DNA of 64,000 nucleotides from Methylomonas methanica MC09 (GCF_000214665.1 NC_015572.1:744001-808000), one strand, 5' to 3'. Shown: positions 17,788-27,299, counted from the first letter of the stretch. Numbers and translations are program-made. Notes: generated by a model from the sequence alone, not told the origin.

Positions 17788-20631
17788 ATGAAAGCCAAAA
17801 TAGCTACCTTATTCACCTTAATAGTTCTGGTTGTTGTTAACTTCGCCATCTGGACTTACATCAACAACCCGTTGCAGTTGCCGTCATGGAGCAGCACCAT
17901 GATGGGGGTAACTTACAACGGTACACGGCGAGACTTCGACCCGGCAAAACGCAATTATCCGACGCCGGAGCAGGTACAGGAGGATTTGACGTTATTGGCC
18001 GACAAGGTGCATGCGATTAGAACCTACACTTCCTTGGAAGGTATGGAGGCAGTGCCCGAGGCTGCGGCAAAAAACAATATCAATTTGGCCATGGGTGCCT
18101 GGGTCAATTTGTTCGAGAACACGATTGTTGTGCCGGACGATATTTCGGAAGAAGAAAGGGAAAAAATACTTGATAAAAACCGCAGCATAGAGGCGCAAAA
18201 CCAAAAGATAGAGGAAAGGAATCGCCGCGATATCGAAAGTCTGATCAAACTGAGCAACGATTACCCCAAAACCATTGTGCGTACCATGGTAGGGAATGAA
18301 GCGTTGCTGAGGGCGCGCAATAATTTAGCCGGCCCTATCGCCAAGCGTATCCGCGAAGAATACCGAGGGCAGGGGTTGAGCGAGCGGGAAATCAACGACA
18401 AGATTGACCTGGCTGTCACTCAGGCCGTGGCGGAAAAGGCCAACGAGTTGATCAGCTATATCAAGGAGGTGAAAAAGCGCACCTGGAAGCCTGTCAGTAC
18501 CTCCGAAACTTGGGACATTTGGGCGAAAAACCCGGCTCTGGTCGACGCGGTCGACTATATCGGCGTGCACATTCTTCCTTACTGGGAAGGCATTCCGGTC
18601 GATTTACCGGAAGGCGCCAAAGGGGAGGCCGCAGTCGACTACGTGTTTAAACGTTATTACGAACTGCAACAGCTTTATCCCAATAAACCCATTGTAATTA
18701 CCGAAACCGGTTGGCCGTCAGACGGTCCGCCGCAAAAAAGTGCCACTGCTTCGTTGATCAATGAAGCCAAGTTTTTGCGGGCTTTCCTGAATCGGGCGAC
18801 GGCCGAAAACGTCATCTACTATATTATCGAAGCATTCGATCAACCTTGGAAAATCAAGCTGGAAGGCACCGCCGGTGCCTATTGGGGCTTATTCAACGTT
18901 GACCGGCAGCCGAAGTTTCCGATGGAAGGCGAGGTCGTCGGCAATCCAACTTGGCGCAACTTCGCCACGGGTGCGGCGGTACTCAGCTTTATCTTGATGG
19001 CGGCTTTTTTGTTTACCCGCAAACGCTTGAAACTAGCGGGTAAGTTTTTGTTCGGTATCATGGCCAACTTGGCGGCTTCGGTGTTGTTCTGGTCGGCTTC
19101 TATCGCAGCCTCGCAATACCAAACCGGTTTTTCGGTGGTATTTTGGAGCATCCTGTTGATGATGCAGGCCATGGCGATTCTGGTATTGTTGACCGAAAGC
19201 CTGGAGCTGGCGGAAGTGTTATGGCACCGCAAAGGACGGCGTACATTTTCGCCATTGGCGCCGCATGCCGATTTCAAATACCCCAAGGTTTCCATTCATC
19301 TGCCGATTCATAACGAACCGCCGGAAATGGTGCGCAAGACTCTGAACGCCTTGGCGAAAGTGGATTATCCCAACTATGAAGTATTGGTCATGGATAACAA
19401 CACCAAGGATCCGGCGGTGTGGCAGCCCGTACAGGCGGATTGCGATCGGTTGGGCGACAAATTCCGTTTCTTCCATTTGGATAACTGGCCGGGATTCAAG
19501 GCGGGGGCGATTAACTACGCCTTGGAAAATACCGCGGAAGATGCCGAGATTATCGCCGTGATCGATAGCGACTACATCCTTTCGCCGGATTGGCTGAAAT
19601 CGATGGTGCCCTACTTCGACCAGGAAAATGTCGGTTTCGTGCAATCGCCGCAGGATTACCGCGACGCCCATCAAAGCACCTTCAAAGATATGTGTTATTG
19701 GGAGTACGCAGGGTTCTTTAACATCGGTATGGTGCAACGTAACGAGTACAACGCCATTATCCAGCACGGCACCATGACCATGGTACGTAAATCCGCATTC
19801 GATAAAGTCGGTGCTTGGGGCGAGTGGTGCATTTGCGAGGATAGCGAACTGGGTTTGCGTTTGTATGAAGCCGGTTACGATTCGGTGTACTGCAAGGAGT
19901 CCTTCGGACGCGGCTTGATGCCCGATACCTTCTCCGGCTATATGACGCAACGTTTCCGCTGGGTATACGGCGCAATGCAAATCATCAAAAAGCATTGGCG
20001 GCATTTCTTACCCAATAAAAAGTCATCGCTGACCTCCGCGCAACGTTACTACTTCGTGGCCGGATGGCTGCCTTGGTTTTCCGACGCCTTGGCGTTGTTG
20101 TTTACCGGCGCCAGCTTGATCCTGACCACCATGCTGGTGCTTAACCCGCTGCATAGCGAACTACCCATCAATGCATTCCTGCTGCCCACGATCGGCTTGT
20201 TCGTGTTTAAAGTGGGGCGAGGCCTGTGGCTGTACAAGGCACGGGTGGCCTGTTCCTTGCTACAAGCTTTGGGTGCGGCTTTGGCCGGTTTATCGCTGAC
20301 TCATACGGTAGCGCGCGGTACATTGCAGGGTCTGTTTACGTCGGGTAAACCTTTTATGCGCACGCCGAAATACGAAGCACAGGGGCCGCTGATAGCCGGA
20401 TTACTGGTCATCTGGCAGGAAATTATGCTATTGAGCTTGCTGATTGCCGGCATAGTCGCGATGCGCATGGAACCGCAGTTCGATAATACCAGCGGCCGTC
20501 TGTGGATAGCGGTATTGGCAGTGCAAGCTGTGCCTTATCTGGCCACTTTTTTGACTATTTTGATCAGCGTGGCGCCGAATTATATGCCTGGCAGTAAAGT
20601 CGCCGCCGAAGAGCTGGACGTCGATAGCTGA
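17788..20631 (+). CDS. GH17-GT2 fusion, beta-(1,3)-glucan synthase type
   Basis: A 947-residue membrane protein with three parts. Residues about 38-375 form a GH17-like glucanosyl domain after an N-terminal membrane helix; the acid/base Glu is in VGNEALL (about 169) and the nucleophile in ITETGWPSDG (about 304). Membrane helices follow at about 390-475. A GT2 glycosyltransferase occupies about 495-740, with DNNTKD, DSDYIL (about 592), EDSELGLRLYEAGY and the QRFRWVYG (Q/R)xxRW motif (about 721). More membrane helices end the protein. This architecture matches NdvB-type enzymes of Pseudomonas that make periplasmic cyclic beta-glucans. The product here is inferred. The GH17 part carries two charged helical insertions. 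Confidence 0.88.
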   Translation: MKAKIATLFTLIVLVVVNFAIWTYINNPLQLPSWSSTMMGVTYNGTRRDFDPAKRNYPTPEQVQEDLTLLADKVHAIRTYTSLEGMEAVPEAAAKNNINLAMGAWVNLFENTIVVPDDISEEEREKILDKNRSIEAQNQKIEERNRRDIESLIKLSNDYPKTIVRTMVGNEALLRARNNLAGPIAKRIREEYRGQGLSEREINDKIDLAVTQAVAEKANELISYIKEVKKRTWKPVSTSETWDIWAKNPALVDAVDYIGVHILPYWEGIPVDLPEGAKGEAAVDYVFKRYYELQQLYPNKPIVITETGWPSDGPPQKSATASLINEAKFLRAFLNRATAENVIYYIIEAFDQPWKIKLEGTAGAYWGLFNVDRQPKFPMEGEVVGNPTWRNFATGAAVLSFILMAAFLFTRKRLKLAGKFLFGIMANLAASVLFWSASIAASQYQTGFSVVFWSILLMMQAMAILVLLTESLELAEVLWHRKGRRTFSPLAPHADFKYPKVSIHLPIHNEPPEMVRKTLNALAKVDYPNYEVLVMDNNTKDPAVWQPVQADCDRLGDKFRFFHLDNWPGFKAGAINYALENTAEDAEIIAVIDSDYILSPDWLKSMVPYFDQENVGFVQSPQDYRDAHQSTFKDMCYWEYAGFFNIGMVQRNEYNAIIQHGTMTMVRKSAFDKVGAWGEWCICEDSELGLRLYEAGYDSVYCKESFGRGLMPDTFSGYMTQRFRWVYGAMQIIKKHWRHFLPNKKSSLTSAQRYYFVAGWLPWFSDALALLFTGASLILTTMLVLNPLHSELPINAFLLPTIGLFVFKVGRGLWLYKARVACSLLQALGAALAGLSLTHTVARGTLQGLFTSGKPFMRTPKYEAQGPLIAGLLVIWQEIMLLSLLIAGIVAMRMEPQFDNTSGRLWIAVLAVQAVPYLATFLTILISVAPNYMPGSKVAAEELDVDS

Positions 20632-20650
20632 TTGGAAACGGGTTTGCGTT

Positions 20651-20690
20651 AAAAAGCCCGCCTTGGCGAATAGCCAAAGGCGGGCTTTTT
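20651..20690. terminator. bidirectional terminator between the glucan synthase and purC
   Basis: AAAAAGCCCGCCTTGGC and its near-complement CCAAAGGCGGGCTTTTT form a G/C-rich stem with T runs on both strands, placed between two convergent genes. Confidence 0.92.
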
Positions 20691-20707
20691 ATTGGGGTGG
20701 GGAAAAC

Positions 20708-21604
20708 TTAGTGGTCGATTAATTTATGTTGGGCCTCGAGATACTTTTCCGCGCATTTTTGCGAAACCTCCGCAGGCAGTTTTGGGCCGGGCGCGGTTTT
20801 GTTCCAGTCCAGGGTTTCCAGATAATCCCGCAGGTATTGCTTATCGAAGCTGGGCGGGCTGATACCGACTTGGTACTGTTCGACCGGCCAAAAACGGGAT
20901 GAATCCGGGGTCAGCGCTTCGTCGATCAGATACAGCTTGCCGTGGTCGTCCAGGCCGAACTCGAATTTGGTATCCGCGATGATGATACCGCGCTCGCGCG
21001 CATATTCAGCCGCCGTGGTATACAGTTTGATACTGACGTCGCGGACTTGTTCGGCAATTTCCTGGCCCATCAGGGCGACGGTGTCGGCGAAGCTGATGTT
21101 TTCGTCATGCACGCCCACTTCAGCCTTGCTGGACGGGGTATAAATCGGTTCGGGTAATTGCTGCGCCTGTTGCAGGCCGGCCGGCAATTTGATGCCGCAT
21201 ACCGCGCCGCCGGCCAGATAGTCCTTCCAGCCGGAGCCGATCAAGTAACCGCGCACGATCGCTTCAACCGGCAAGGGTTTCAAGCGTTTGACGATAATGG
21301 CCCGCCCCTCTACCTGCTGTCTTAAGGCTGCATCCGGAACGACTTGCTCCAAAGTTAAATTATCGGCCAAATGGTTGGGAATGATGCCGCGCATTTTCTC
21401 GAACCAAAAGTTGGAAACCTGGGTTAACACCCGGCCTTTGCCGGGAATCGGGTCGGGCATGATGACATCGAATGCAGACATGCGGTCCGTAGTAACAATC
21501 AATAAATGATTATCGTCTATTTCGTACATGTCGCGGACTTTGCCGCGGCCGAGTAGGGTTAAGTGCGGAAGAGAGGATTCGTAGAGTGCGTCGGGAGCAT
21601 TCAT
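20708..21604 (-). CDS. purC: SAICAR synthase
   Basis: A 298-residue phosphoribosylaminoimidazole-succinocarboxamide synthase, which joins CAIR and aspartate using ATP in purine synthesis. Blocks seen are [53 protein letters not shown] and [20 protein letters not shown]. It is the longer proteobacterial and yeast-like type, not the 237-residue E. coli form. I start at ATG 21604 ([19 protein letters not shown]); the frame is open 21 codons further upstream without family similarity. It is a single gene, convergent with the glucan synthase. Confidence 0.96.
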   Translation of the reverse strand: MNAPDALYESSLPHLTLLGRGKVRDMYEIDDNHLLIVTTDRMSAFDVIMPDPIPGKGRVLTQVSNFWFEKMRGIIPNHLADNLTLEQVVPDAALRQQVEGRAIIVKRLKPLPVEAIVRGYLIGSGWKDYLAGGAVCGIKLPAGLQQAQQLPEPIYTPSSKAEVGVHDENISFADTVALMGQEIAEQVRDVSIKLYTTAAEYARERGIIIADTKFEFGLDDHGKLYLIDEALTPDSSRFWPVEQYQVGISPPSFDKQYLRDYLETLDWNKTAPGPKLPAEVSQKCAEKYLEAQHKLIDH

Positions 21605-21763
21605 GGGCTGCGAAGACCGGTAAGTTAAATAAAGGCGGATTTTAGCATTATCGGTTATGCCGGACACGCAGGCATGGGCTTATGTTACTAAATTCGTCTG
21701 CTATGCTTGTTGCGGGGTGCAGGCTTTGTTACTGTCTTTGATAAACGGAAAACCAGAGGAAAT

Positions 21764-23107
21764 ATGATGTCCGGCAGAATCGACTTTACCATGGACTTTA
21801 ACAAGCCAGGTGACGCGCAAGTGCGCAGGCAGGAGCAATCGTTTAGATTTTACATTCTGGGTAATTTTTCCGGGCTTAGCGATAAACCCTGGGAGCAGCG
21901 TAAAATCCGTGGCATAGACAACGATAGCTTCGATCAGGTAATGGCGGACATGGGCCCGGTTTTTCAGTTCGATACGCACTTACAGCTCCGCTTCGAAACG
22001 GTGGAGGATTTTCATCCGGATGTTTGGTTGGACAAAGTAAAACTGATTGCGGATTTACGGGTGTTAAAACGGCAGCTGGGTAATCCCGTCACGGCCGCGG
22101 AAGCCGCGGCGAAAATTCAGGCGTTTTTTCCGGCGGAACAGGCGGCTGTCGAGCCTGATGCGGTATCGGAAAGCCAGGATGAGTTGTTGGAGCGTCTTTT
22201 GGGAAAGAAACCTGAAAAGAGCTACGATGAGCCGGATACGGTCGAACGTCTGCTCAAACAAATGGTAACGCCATTCGTTACTAAAAACACCGAGCCCCAA
22301 TATCAGCGTTGGCTTGATGTGATCGATGAGGCTATCGGCCAATGCGCACGCGCGGTCCTGCACAGTGCGAACTTGCAAAGTCTGGAATCGCTGTGGCGGG
22401 CTACTGAAATGCTGGTAAATGAAGAGTTCGCCGACGCGCACGGTTTTTATCTGCTGGATATTAGTCAGGCTGAGTTAATGGCCGAGCAGAAAGGCGGTAG
22501 CCCAGCGCTGGCTCAAAAACTCGTACAGCATATTCAAAAAGGAGACGGCGAACAGGAGGTGGTATTAGTTGGACATTTCCACTATTCCGATAGCGCAGAC
22601 GACCAGGAATTGTTGGCCTATTGCGGCCGTTTGGCGCAGCAGTGCGGTGGCCGTTTTTTAGGGGATGTGGATCAGGGTTTTATTCAACAGATACTGAATG
22701 CCGAACCTGAGAGACGTTTAAATTTCGGTTCGGAAAGGATGTTATTGGCCTATCCGCGTTATTTACTGCGGCTGCCGTATGGACAAAAGCGCGACCCTAT
22801 CGATACCTTTGAATTTGAAGAGTGTTCCGCGATACCTCGGCCGGATGAATTGTTATGGGGCTGCGCATCCATGTTGCTGGCGCGCGGACTGATCAGAACC
22901 TCGCAACAACACAGCACCGACGCCTTGTTTTTTAGCGATATTCCGACTTTTAGTTATCAGGAGGAAGGCGAGCCGGTGTTACAGCCGGGAACGGAAGCGG
23001 TGTTGACCGAAGCGCAAGCGAATGATTTATTTATGTTAGGCATCATGCCTTTGGTCGGCTATCGGCAACGGCAGGGTGTTCGCTTGCTGGGCATCGCTGG
23101 TTTTTGA
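21764..23107 (+). CDS. orphan type VI sheath-like protein, TssB-TssC fusion
   Basis: A 447-residue protein from ATG 21764, with AGAGGAA upstream. Residues about 4-135 match TssB (VipA): RIDFTMDFNKPGD, SFRFYILGNFSG, GIDNDSFDQVMADM, and VEDFHPDVWLDKVKLIADLR. Residues about 190-445 match TssC (VipB): LQSLESLWRATEMLV, EVVLVGHFHYSD, and MLLAYPRYLLRLPYG followed by DPIDTFEFEE. Together these subunits form the contractile sheath of type VI secretion. Here they are one short polypeptide (TssB plus TssC usually total over 650 residues). No baseplate, tube, spike or ClpV gene is nearby. It may serve a dispersed system or a sheath-like assembly of other function. Confidence 0.78.
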   Translation: MMSGRIDFTMDFNKPGDAQVRRQEQSFRFYILGNFSGLSDKPWEQRKIRGIDNDSFDQVMADMGPVFQFDTHLQLRFETVEDFHPDVWLDKVKLIADLRVLKRQLGNPVTAAEAAAKIQAFFPAEQAAVEPDAVSESQDELLERLLGKKPEKSYDEPDTVERLLKQMVTPFVTKNTEPQYQRWLDVIDEAIGQCARAVLHSANLQSLESLWRATEMLVNEEFADAHGFYLLDISQAELMAEQKGGSPALAQKLVQHIQKGDGEQEVVLVGHFHYSDSADDQELLAYCGRLAQQCGGRFLGDVDQGFIQQILNAEPERRLNFGSERMLLAYPRYLLRLPYGQKRDPIDTFEFEECSAIPRPDELLWGCASMLLARGLIRTSQQHSTDALFFSDIPTFSYQEEGEPVLQPGTEAVLTEAQANDLFMLGIMPLVGYRQRQGVRLLGIAGF

Positions 23108-23138
23108 TTTGCTTGGAAACTCCGCCTGAACGTATCAG

Positions 23139-23187
23139 CCGTGTTTGATCCGGCTTTAGTCCGGCACGAGTCGAACACGGATGTGCC
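23139..23187. other. hairpin-forming inverted repeats between the sheath gene and the autotransporter
   Basis: CCGTGTTTGA (23139-23148) and TCGAACACGG (23171-23180) pair with one G-U. GGCAC (23163) and GTGCC (23183) offer a competing stem. There is no U run, so the role is unclear: weak terminator or binding site. Confidence 0.4.
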
Positions 23188-23282
23188 GCTATAGTGTTAT
23201 CCGTTAAAATCTGAATAAACCGATTCCTTGCAATCGGCTTCGTTTACTGTCCAAGACACGACTTAGTCCCAATAACAAACAT

Positions 23283-25286
23283 ATGATGACGAAGGCTGAA
23301 AAAACGATAGCAGCTTCCCTACCTGTCGCGCCATCCGCTCTGTCAATCTGCTGTCTGGGGCTTTTCACGGTCTTGGGGCACGCCGCGTCTTTGCCGACGG
23401 CACCGCAAACCTCAGCGGAATTTTATTCGCTGCAATTACGCGGTTTAACCTTCGAGTCAGGAGGGCAATTGGCGGAAGTGTTTGTTTACGACGATACCTT
23501 CGATTCCGCCGCCTTCGGCTCCATCAGCATCGTCAACGCCAATACGCAGCAGTCGGTATTTTCCGCAACTTATGGCAATTACGGCGGCTTCCAAAGTCCC
23601 GGTACTTTTTCTGAAAGTTTTTTGCTGCCCTATGCTACGCCCTTGAACATCAGCATTAGCGGTCAGGAATTCAGCAATATGGCTATCATCTACGGCAGTC
23701 AAACGGTGGCTTCTGGAGGGACTTTTAACAGCCAGTTTCCAAGTTTCGCCACCACATTAACCATTGATGAGCCCATTCCGATAGCGAATAACGACAGCTA
23801 CACAACCTTAAAAGATCAGCCGGTCAGTCTGAACTTTCTGGCAAATGATGTAAACGTTGTCCAGTTGGATAGCATAGGCAGTGCGTCGCACGGTACTGTC
23901 AGCAATACGCGGGCCGGTATTGTCTACACGCCGGCCGTCGGCTTTGTCGGAACGGATAGTTTTAGCTACACGGTCAGCGGTGTTAGCGGAGCCCAGGCCA
24001 GCGCTACGGTTACCATAGTCGTGGCCGATGCCACGTTGACCGATGCTTCGCCGGATCCGCAGGACACTACCTTGGTCGAGGTGGTCCAGAATATTTTAAC
24101 AACCGACTCCGCGTCGCCTGCTTTGCTGGAACGCGCCGAAGGTATTGCGCAGTTGTTGAATGAGCCGGGTGGCTTGGAGAAAGTCAATGTGGCACTACAA
24201 AATTTATCGCATGAAGAGGCGGTTACCCAGGCGTTAAGCGGTAGCCGGTTGGCGCGGATACAAGTCAACAACATCAATCAGCGGCTGATCGAATTACGCG
24301 GCGGAGCCAGCGGTATTAGCTTGAAAGGTTTGTCGTTGAATTTGAACGGACAAAGCCTGCCCAGCGCCGCGTTGGCCAGTCTGGCGCCTTATCTGGCCAA
24401 AGGCGGCGCGGCCGGCGACGAGGATTTGTTTCAACGCTTGGGCTTGTTTGTAAACGGTCAGTTCGAAACCGGCGATAGGAGCAACACCCAACTGGATCCC
24501 GGTTATCGAGCCAAGACCTATGGAGTAAGTGCGGGTGCCGATTATTGGCTGACCCGTAAGTTATTGTTGGGCGTGTCGGCCGGGTACGGTTTTACCGGTT
24601 CCAAGTTGAGTGCCAATTCCAGCCAATTGGACATCGACGCCTACACCGTTTCCGGATTCGGCTCGTATACCATCAACGATAATATGTTCGTCGACTTTAT
24701 TGCCAACGGCACCTTCAATACTTACAAAAGTGTGCGCAAAATTGCCTATGTCGATGCGTTCGGTTCGGTCAACGAACAAGCCAACGCCCGCGTGCAAGGG
24801 ACACAGCAACGCTATAGTTCCACGTTGGGTTACGATTATCCCTGGCGCGGCTGGATATTCGGATTACGCGGCCGCGGCGAATATAGCCGGGTCGCTATCG
24901 ACGCCTATCGCGAGCAAGGAGCGGACGGATTGAATCTGGCAATAGGCGAACAAAGTATTGTTTCGGTGACCAGCGGATTGGGCGCGGTAGTCAATTATGC
25001 CTGGAGTACGCCGTTTGGGGTGTTGACCCCACAAGTAAACTTGGAATGGGAACACGAATACCAAAAGAATTCGCGACGCATTCTGGCGCATTTCGTCGAC
25101 GACCGATCCGGCAGTACTTTTTCGGTGCATTCGGGAAGGCCGGATCGCGATTATTTGAACCTACGAAGCTCGATATCGGCGACCCTGCCCAACGGCGGCT
25201 CGGCCTTTGTCCAGTACGAGACGGTATTAAGCTTGCAAAACGAAAGCCGCCACGCTTTTAACGCCGGTGTGCGGTTTGCGTTTTAA
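23283..25286 (+). CDS. autotransporter with Ig-like passenger domain
   Basis: A 667-residue secreted protein. The N-terminus holds an extended signal peptide (hydrophobic LSICCLGLFTVLGHAAS near residues 19-35). Residues about 160-250 form a cadherin/Big_9-like beta domain (ANNDSYTTLKDQPVSLNFLA, GFVGTDSFSYTV). Residues about 255-345 are helical. Residues about 380-667 form an autotransporter beta-barrel (YGVSAGADYWLTRKLLLGVS) ending in a terminal Phe (AGVRFAF), the BamA recognition feature. It is likely a surface-exposed or adhesive protein. It follows the orphan sheath gene on the same strand with a 175-base gap. The passenger is short for the family. Confidence 0.85.
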   Translation: MMTKAEKTIAASLPVAPSALSICCLGLFTVLGHAASLPTAPQTSAEFYSLQLRGLTFESGGQLAEVFVYDDTFDSAAFGSISIVNANTQQSVFSATYGNYGGFQSPGTFSESFLLPYATPLNISISGQEFSNMAIIYGSQTVASGGTFNSQFPSFATTLTIDEPIPIANNDSYTTLKDQPVSLNFLANDVNVVQLDSIGSASHGTVSNTRAGIVYTPAVGFVGTDSFSYTVSGVSGAQASATVTIVVADATLTDASPDPQDTTLVEVVQNILTTDSASPALLERAEGIAQLLNEPGGLEKVNVALQNLSHEEAVTQALSGSRLARIQVNNINQRLIELRGGASGISLKGLSLNLNGQSLPSAALASLAPYLAKGGAAGDEDLFQRLGLFVNGQFETGDRSNTQLDPGYRAKTYGVSAGADYWLTRKLLLGVSAGYGFTGSKLSANSSQLDIDAYTVSGFGSYTINDNMFVDFIANGTFNTYKSVRKIAYVDAFGSVNEQANARVQGTQQRYSSTLGYDYPWRGWIFGLRGRGEYSRVAIDAYREQGADGLNLAIGEQSIVSVTSGLGAVVNYAWSTPFGVLTPQVNLEWEHEYQKNSRRILAHFVDDRSGSTFSVHSGRPDRDYLNLRSSISATLPNGGSAFVQYETVLSLQNESRHAFNAGVRFAF

Positions 25287-25326
25287 ACGCATCGCTCACC
25301 GGCTATCTCAGCAGCTCATGCGAGGT

Positions 25327-26454
25327 TCAGAATAACTGTTTGGAGTTTTTGCTATTACGAAACAGCAAGGGCTTTTCTTCGCCGGATAAAGCCAGTTGGC
25401 GGGCCGAGGCAATCGCCGCATCGATTCTATGGCGCTCCGGCGATTTGCTGCAGACCGGGTCGGTGCTGAACATATCGGCATTGAACAAGTAGGCTTGGCA
25501 GCGACAACCGCCGAAATCCTTGTGTTTTTCGTCGCAGCTGCGACAGGGCTCCTGCATCCAGTCGGTGCCGCGGAAAAAATTGAACGCTTTGGATTCGTTC
25601 CAGATTTGTTCGATACTGAAATCGTTGACATTCGGGCAGTCCAGACCGGGCAGTTCCCGGGCGGAATGGCAGGGTAGAGCGGCGCCGTCCGGCGCGATAG
25701 TCAGGAAGGTGGTGCCCCAACCGTTCATGCAGGCTTTGGGGCGGTCTTCGTAAAAGTCCGGCACCACGTAATATATTTTCATCTTGCCGGCGACTTTTTC
25801 CTTAAAGGCTTGGGCGATTTGTTCGGCTTCGAGGAATTGTTCCCGGGTCGGCAGCAGGGCGTCCCTGTTTCGATGCGCCCAGCCGTAATACTGGGTATTG
25901 GCCAATTCCAGATAATCGGCGCCGAGGTTTTCCGCCATTTCCAGAATTTGCGGCATCTGGTGGATGTTTTCTCTATGAATCACCACGCATAACACCATCG
26001 GGTAGCCGTGTTTTTTCACCAGCCGGGCGACCTCTTGCTTGTGCTGGTAGGTTTCGGTGCCGGCCAGATGGTCGTTCAGCTCTTGCGTGCTGGCCTGTAT
26101 GCTGACCTGAATGTGATCCAGTCCCGCTTGTTTTAACGCCACTATTCTGTCTTCGGTCAATCCGTAGCCGGAGGTGATCAGGTTGGAGTAATAACCGAGC
26201 TCGCGCGCGTAGCGCACCAGTTCCGACAAGTCCTGGCGGGTCAGGGGTTCGCCGCCGGAAAAGCCCAGTTGCACGGCGCCCATTTTACGGGCTTGACTGA
26301 GCACGCGTTTCCAGTCGTCGGTACTTAATTCGTTGGGGTATTTGGCGTAATCCAGCGGATTAGAGCAATACGGGCATTGCAGCGGGCATTTGTAGCTCAG
26401 TTCAGCCAGCAGCCAACGCGGCGGCGTAATATTAAGCTTGTTTGATCCAGCCAT
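25327..26454 (-). CDS. pqqE: PQQ biosynthesis radical SAM enzyme PqqE
   Basis: A 375-residue radical SAM/SPASM enzyme. The [4Fe-4S] motif is CPLQCPYC (about residues 24-31), followed by GFSGGEPLTRQDL. C-terminal cysteines (CHSARELPGLDC, CRSCDEKHKDFGGCRC) bind auxiliary clusters. With PqqD it forms the C-C bond between the Glu and Tyr side chains of PqqA. The start overlaps pqqD by 23 bases. It is the last gene of the pqq run, convergent with the autotransporter gene. Confidence 0.98.
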   Translation of the reverse strand: MAGSNKLNITPPRWLLAELSYKCPLQCPYCSNPLDYAKYPNELSTDDWKRVLSQARKMGAVQLGFSGGEPLTRQDLSELVRYARELGYYSNLITSGYGLTEDRIVALKQAGLDHIQVSIQASTQELNDHLAGTETYQHKQEVARLVKKHGYPMVLCVVIHRENIHQMPQILEMAENLGADYLELANTQYYGWAHRNRDALLPTREQFLEAEQIAQAFKEKVAGKMKIYYVVPDFYEDRPKACMNGWGTTFLTIAPDGAALPCHSARELPGLDCPNVNDFSIEQIWNESKAFNFFRGTDWMQEPCRSCDEKHKDFGGCRCQAYLFNADMFSTDPVCSKSPERHRIDAAIASARQLALSGEEKPLLFRNSKNSKQLF

Positions 26455-26704
26455 TTTGTAAAGCCACGTTCAAAAAGTTGGTGATGTCGTTGGTCAGGCC
26501 GGCGGTGGCGAATTTTTCTTCCAATTCCGCCACGATTTGCGGCAGCGTGCGCGTACCGTCGCAGAGTTTGAGGATTTCCGCCGAGCTTTGATTTAACTCG
26601 ACCATGCCTTCGGGGTAGAGTATCACGTATTTTTGCTGGGCTTCTTCCCATTGCAGTCTGTGCAGGGGCGAGAAGCTGATCGGTTGATCATGGTTGATGG
26701 TCAT
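26432..26704 (-). CDS. pqqD: PqqA-binding chaperone PqqD
   Basis: A 90-residue winged-helix RRE-type protein (EEAQQKYVILYPEGMVELNQ, SSAEILKLCDG). It binds the PqqA peptide and presents it to PqqE. It has normal length. It is separated from pqqC by a Uma2-family gene, 29 bases upstream. Confidence 0.96.
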   Translation of the reverse strand: MTINHDQPISFSPLHRLQWEEAQQKYVILYPEGMVELNQSSAEILKLCDGTRTLPQIVAELEEKFATAGLTNDITNFLNVALQNGWIKQA

Positions 26705-26733
26705 GGGATTCCGTTAGTTGCGCAGGCGCTTGA

Positions 26734-27297
26734 TTAAACCGCTGCAATATCTTCAAAAATTTCCGCCATTGGCAGGGTTAAGCTCAGGCTGGACAATTCG
26801 CAATCGACTTCGCCGATGTAATCGTGCAACAGCCAATCCTGTTGGTTGGTGCGTCTGAAGCACTCGACCCGCCGGTTGTCGACGTCGACAATCAGGTATT
26901 CCTGAAGAGAGTCCAATTTGCGATAGGCGACGAATTTACCGCCACGGTCATAGTCGGCAGTCGAATCAGATAATACTTCGACAATAAGCTTAGGGTGCGA
27001 CAGATAATGTTTGGCTAATCTGTCCTCCGGATGGCAGGACACCATCACATCGGGGTAGAAAAACGCATCGGCTGCTTCTACTTGTAACTTCATATCGGCA
27101 ATATAGGTTCGACAAGGCGTGCCGCGCAAGTGTTGTTTCAAGGCCGAGGCAAGGTTCAAGCTAACGATGACGTGATCCTGCCTTGCATCGGTCATTGCAA
27201 ACACTTCGCCCGCCACAAATTCGTGCTTCTCGGCTTGGGTTTCTTCCCAAGCCAGAAATTCTTCGGCACTCAAACGAATTTGCTCGGCGGTTTGCAT
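26734..27297 (-). CDS. Uma2-family (DUF820) PD-(D/E)XK nuclease-like protein inside the pqq operon
   Basis: A 187-residue protein with the Uma2 pattern: N-terminal MSAEEFLAWEE-like segment (actual LSAEEFLAWEETQAEKHEFV), YPDVMVSC (Asp about 83), LIVEVLSDSTADYDRGGKF (Glu about 107, Lys about 121) and LQEYLIVDVDNRRVECF. These are the catalytic-type residues of the PD-(D/E)XK fold. The family is abundant in cyanobacteria and methanotrophs and has no settled function. The start ATG 27297 lies two bases after the pqqC stop codon, so it is probably co-translated. It is not a known PQQ gene and looks like a later insertion. Confidence 0.88.
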   Translation of the reverse strand: MQTAEQIRLSAEEFLAWEETQAEKHEFVAGEVFAMTDARQDHVIVSLNLASALKQHLRGTPCRTYIADMKLQVEAADAFFYPDVMVSCHPEDRLAKHYLSHPKLIVEVLSDSTADYDRGGKFVAYRKLDSLQEYLIVDVDNRRVECFRRTNQQDWLLHDYIGEVDCELSSLSLTLPMAEIFEDIAAV

Positions 27298-27299
27298 CG

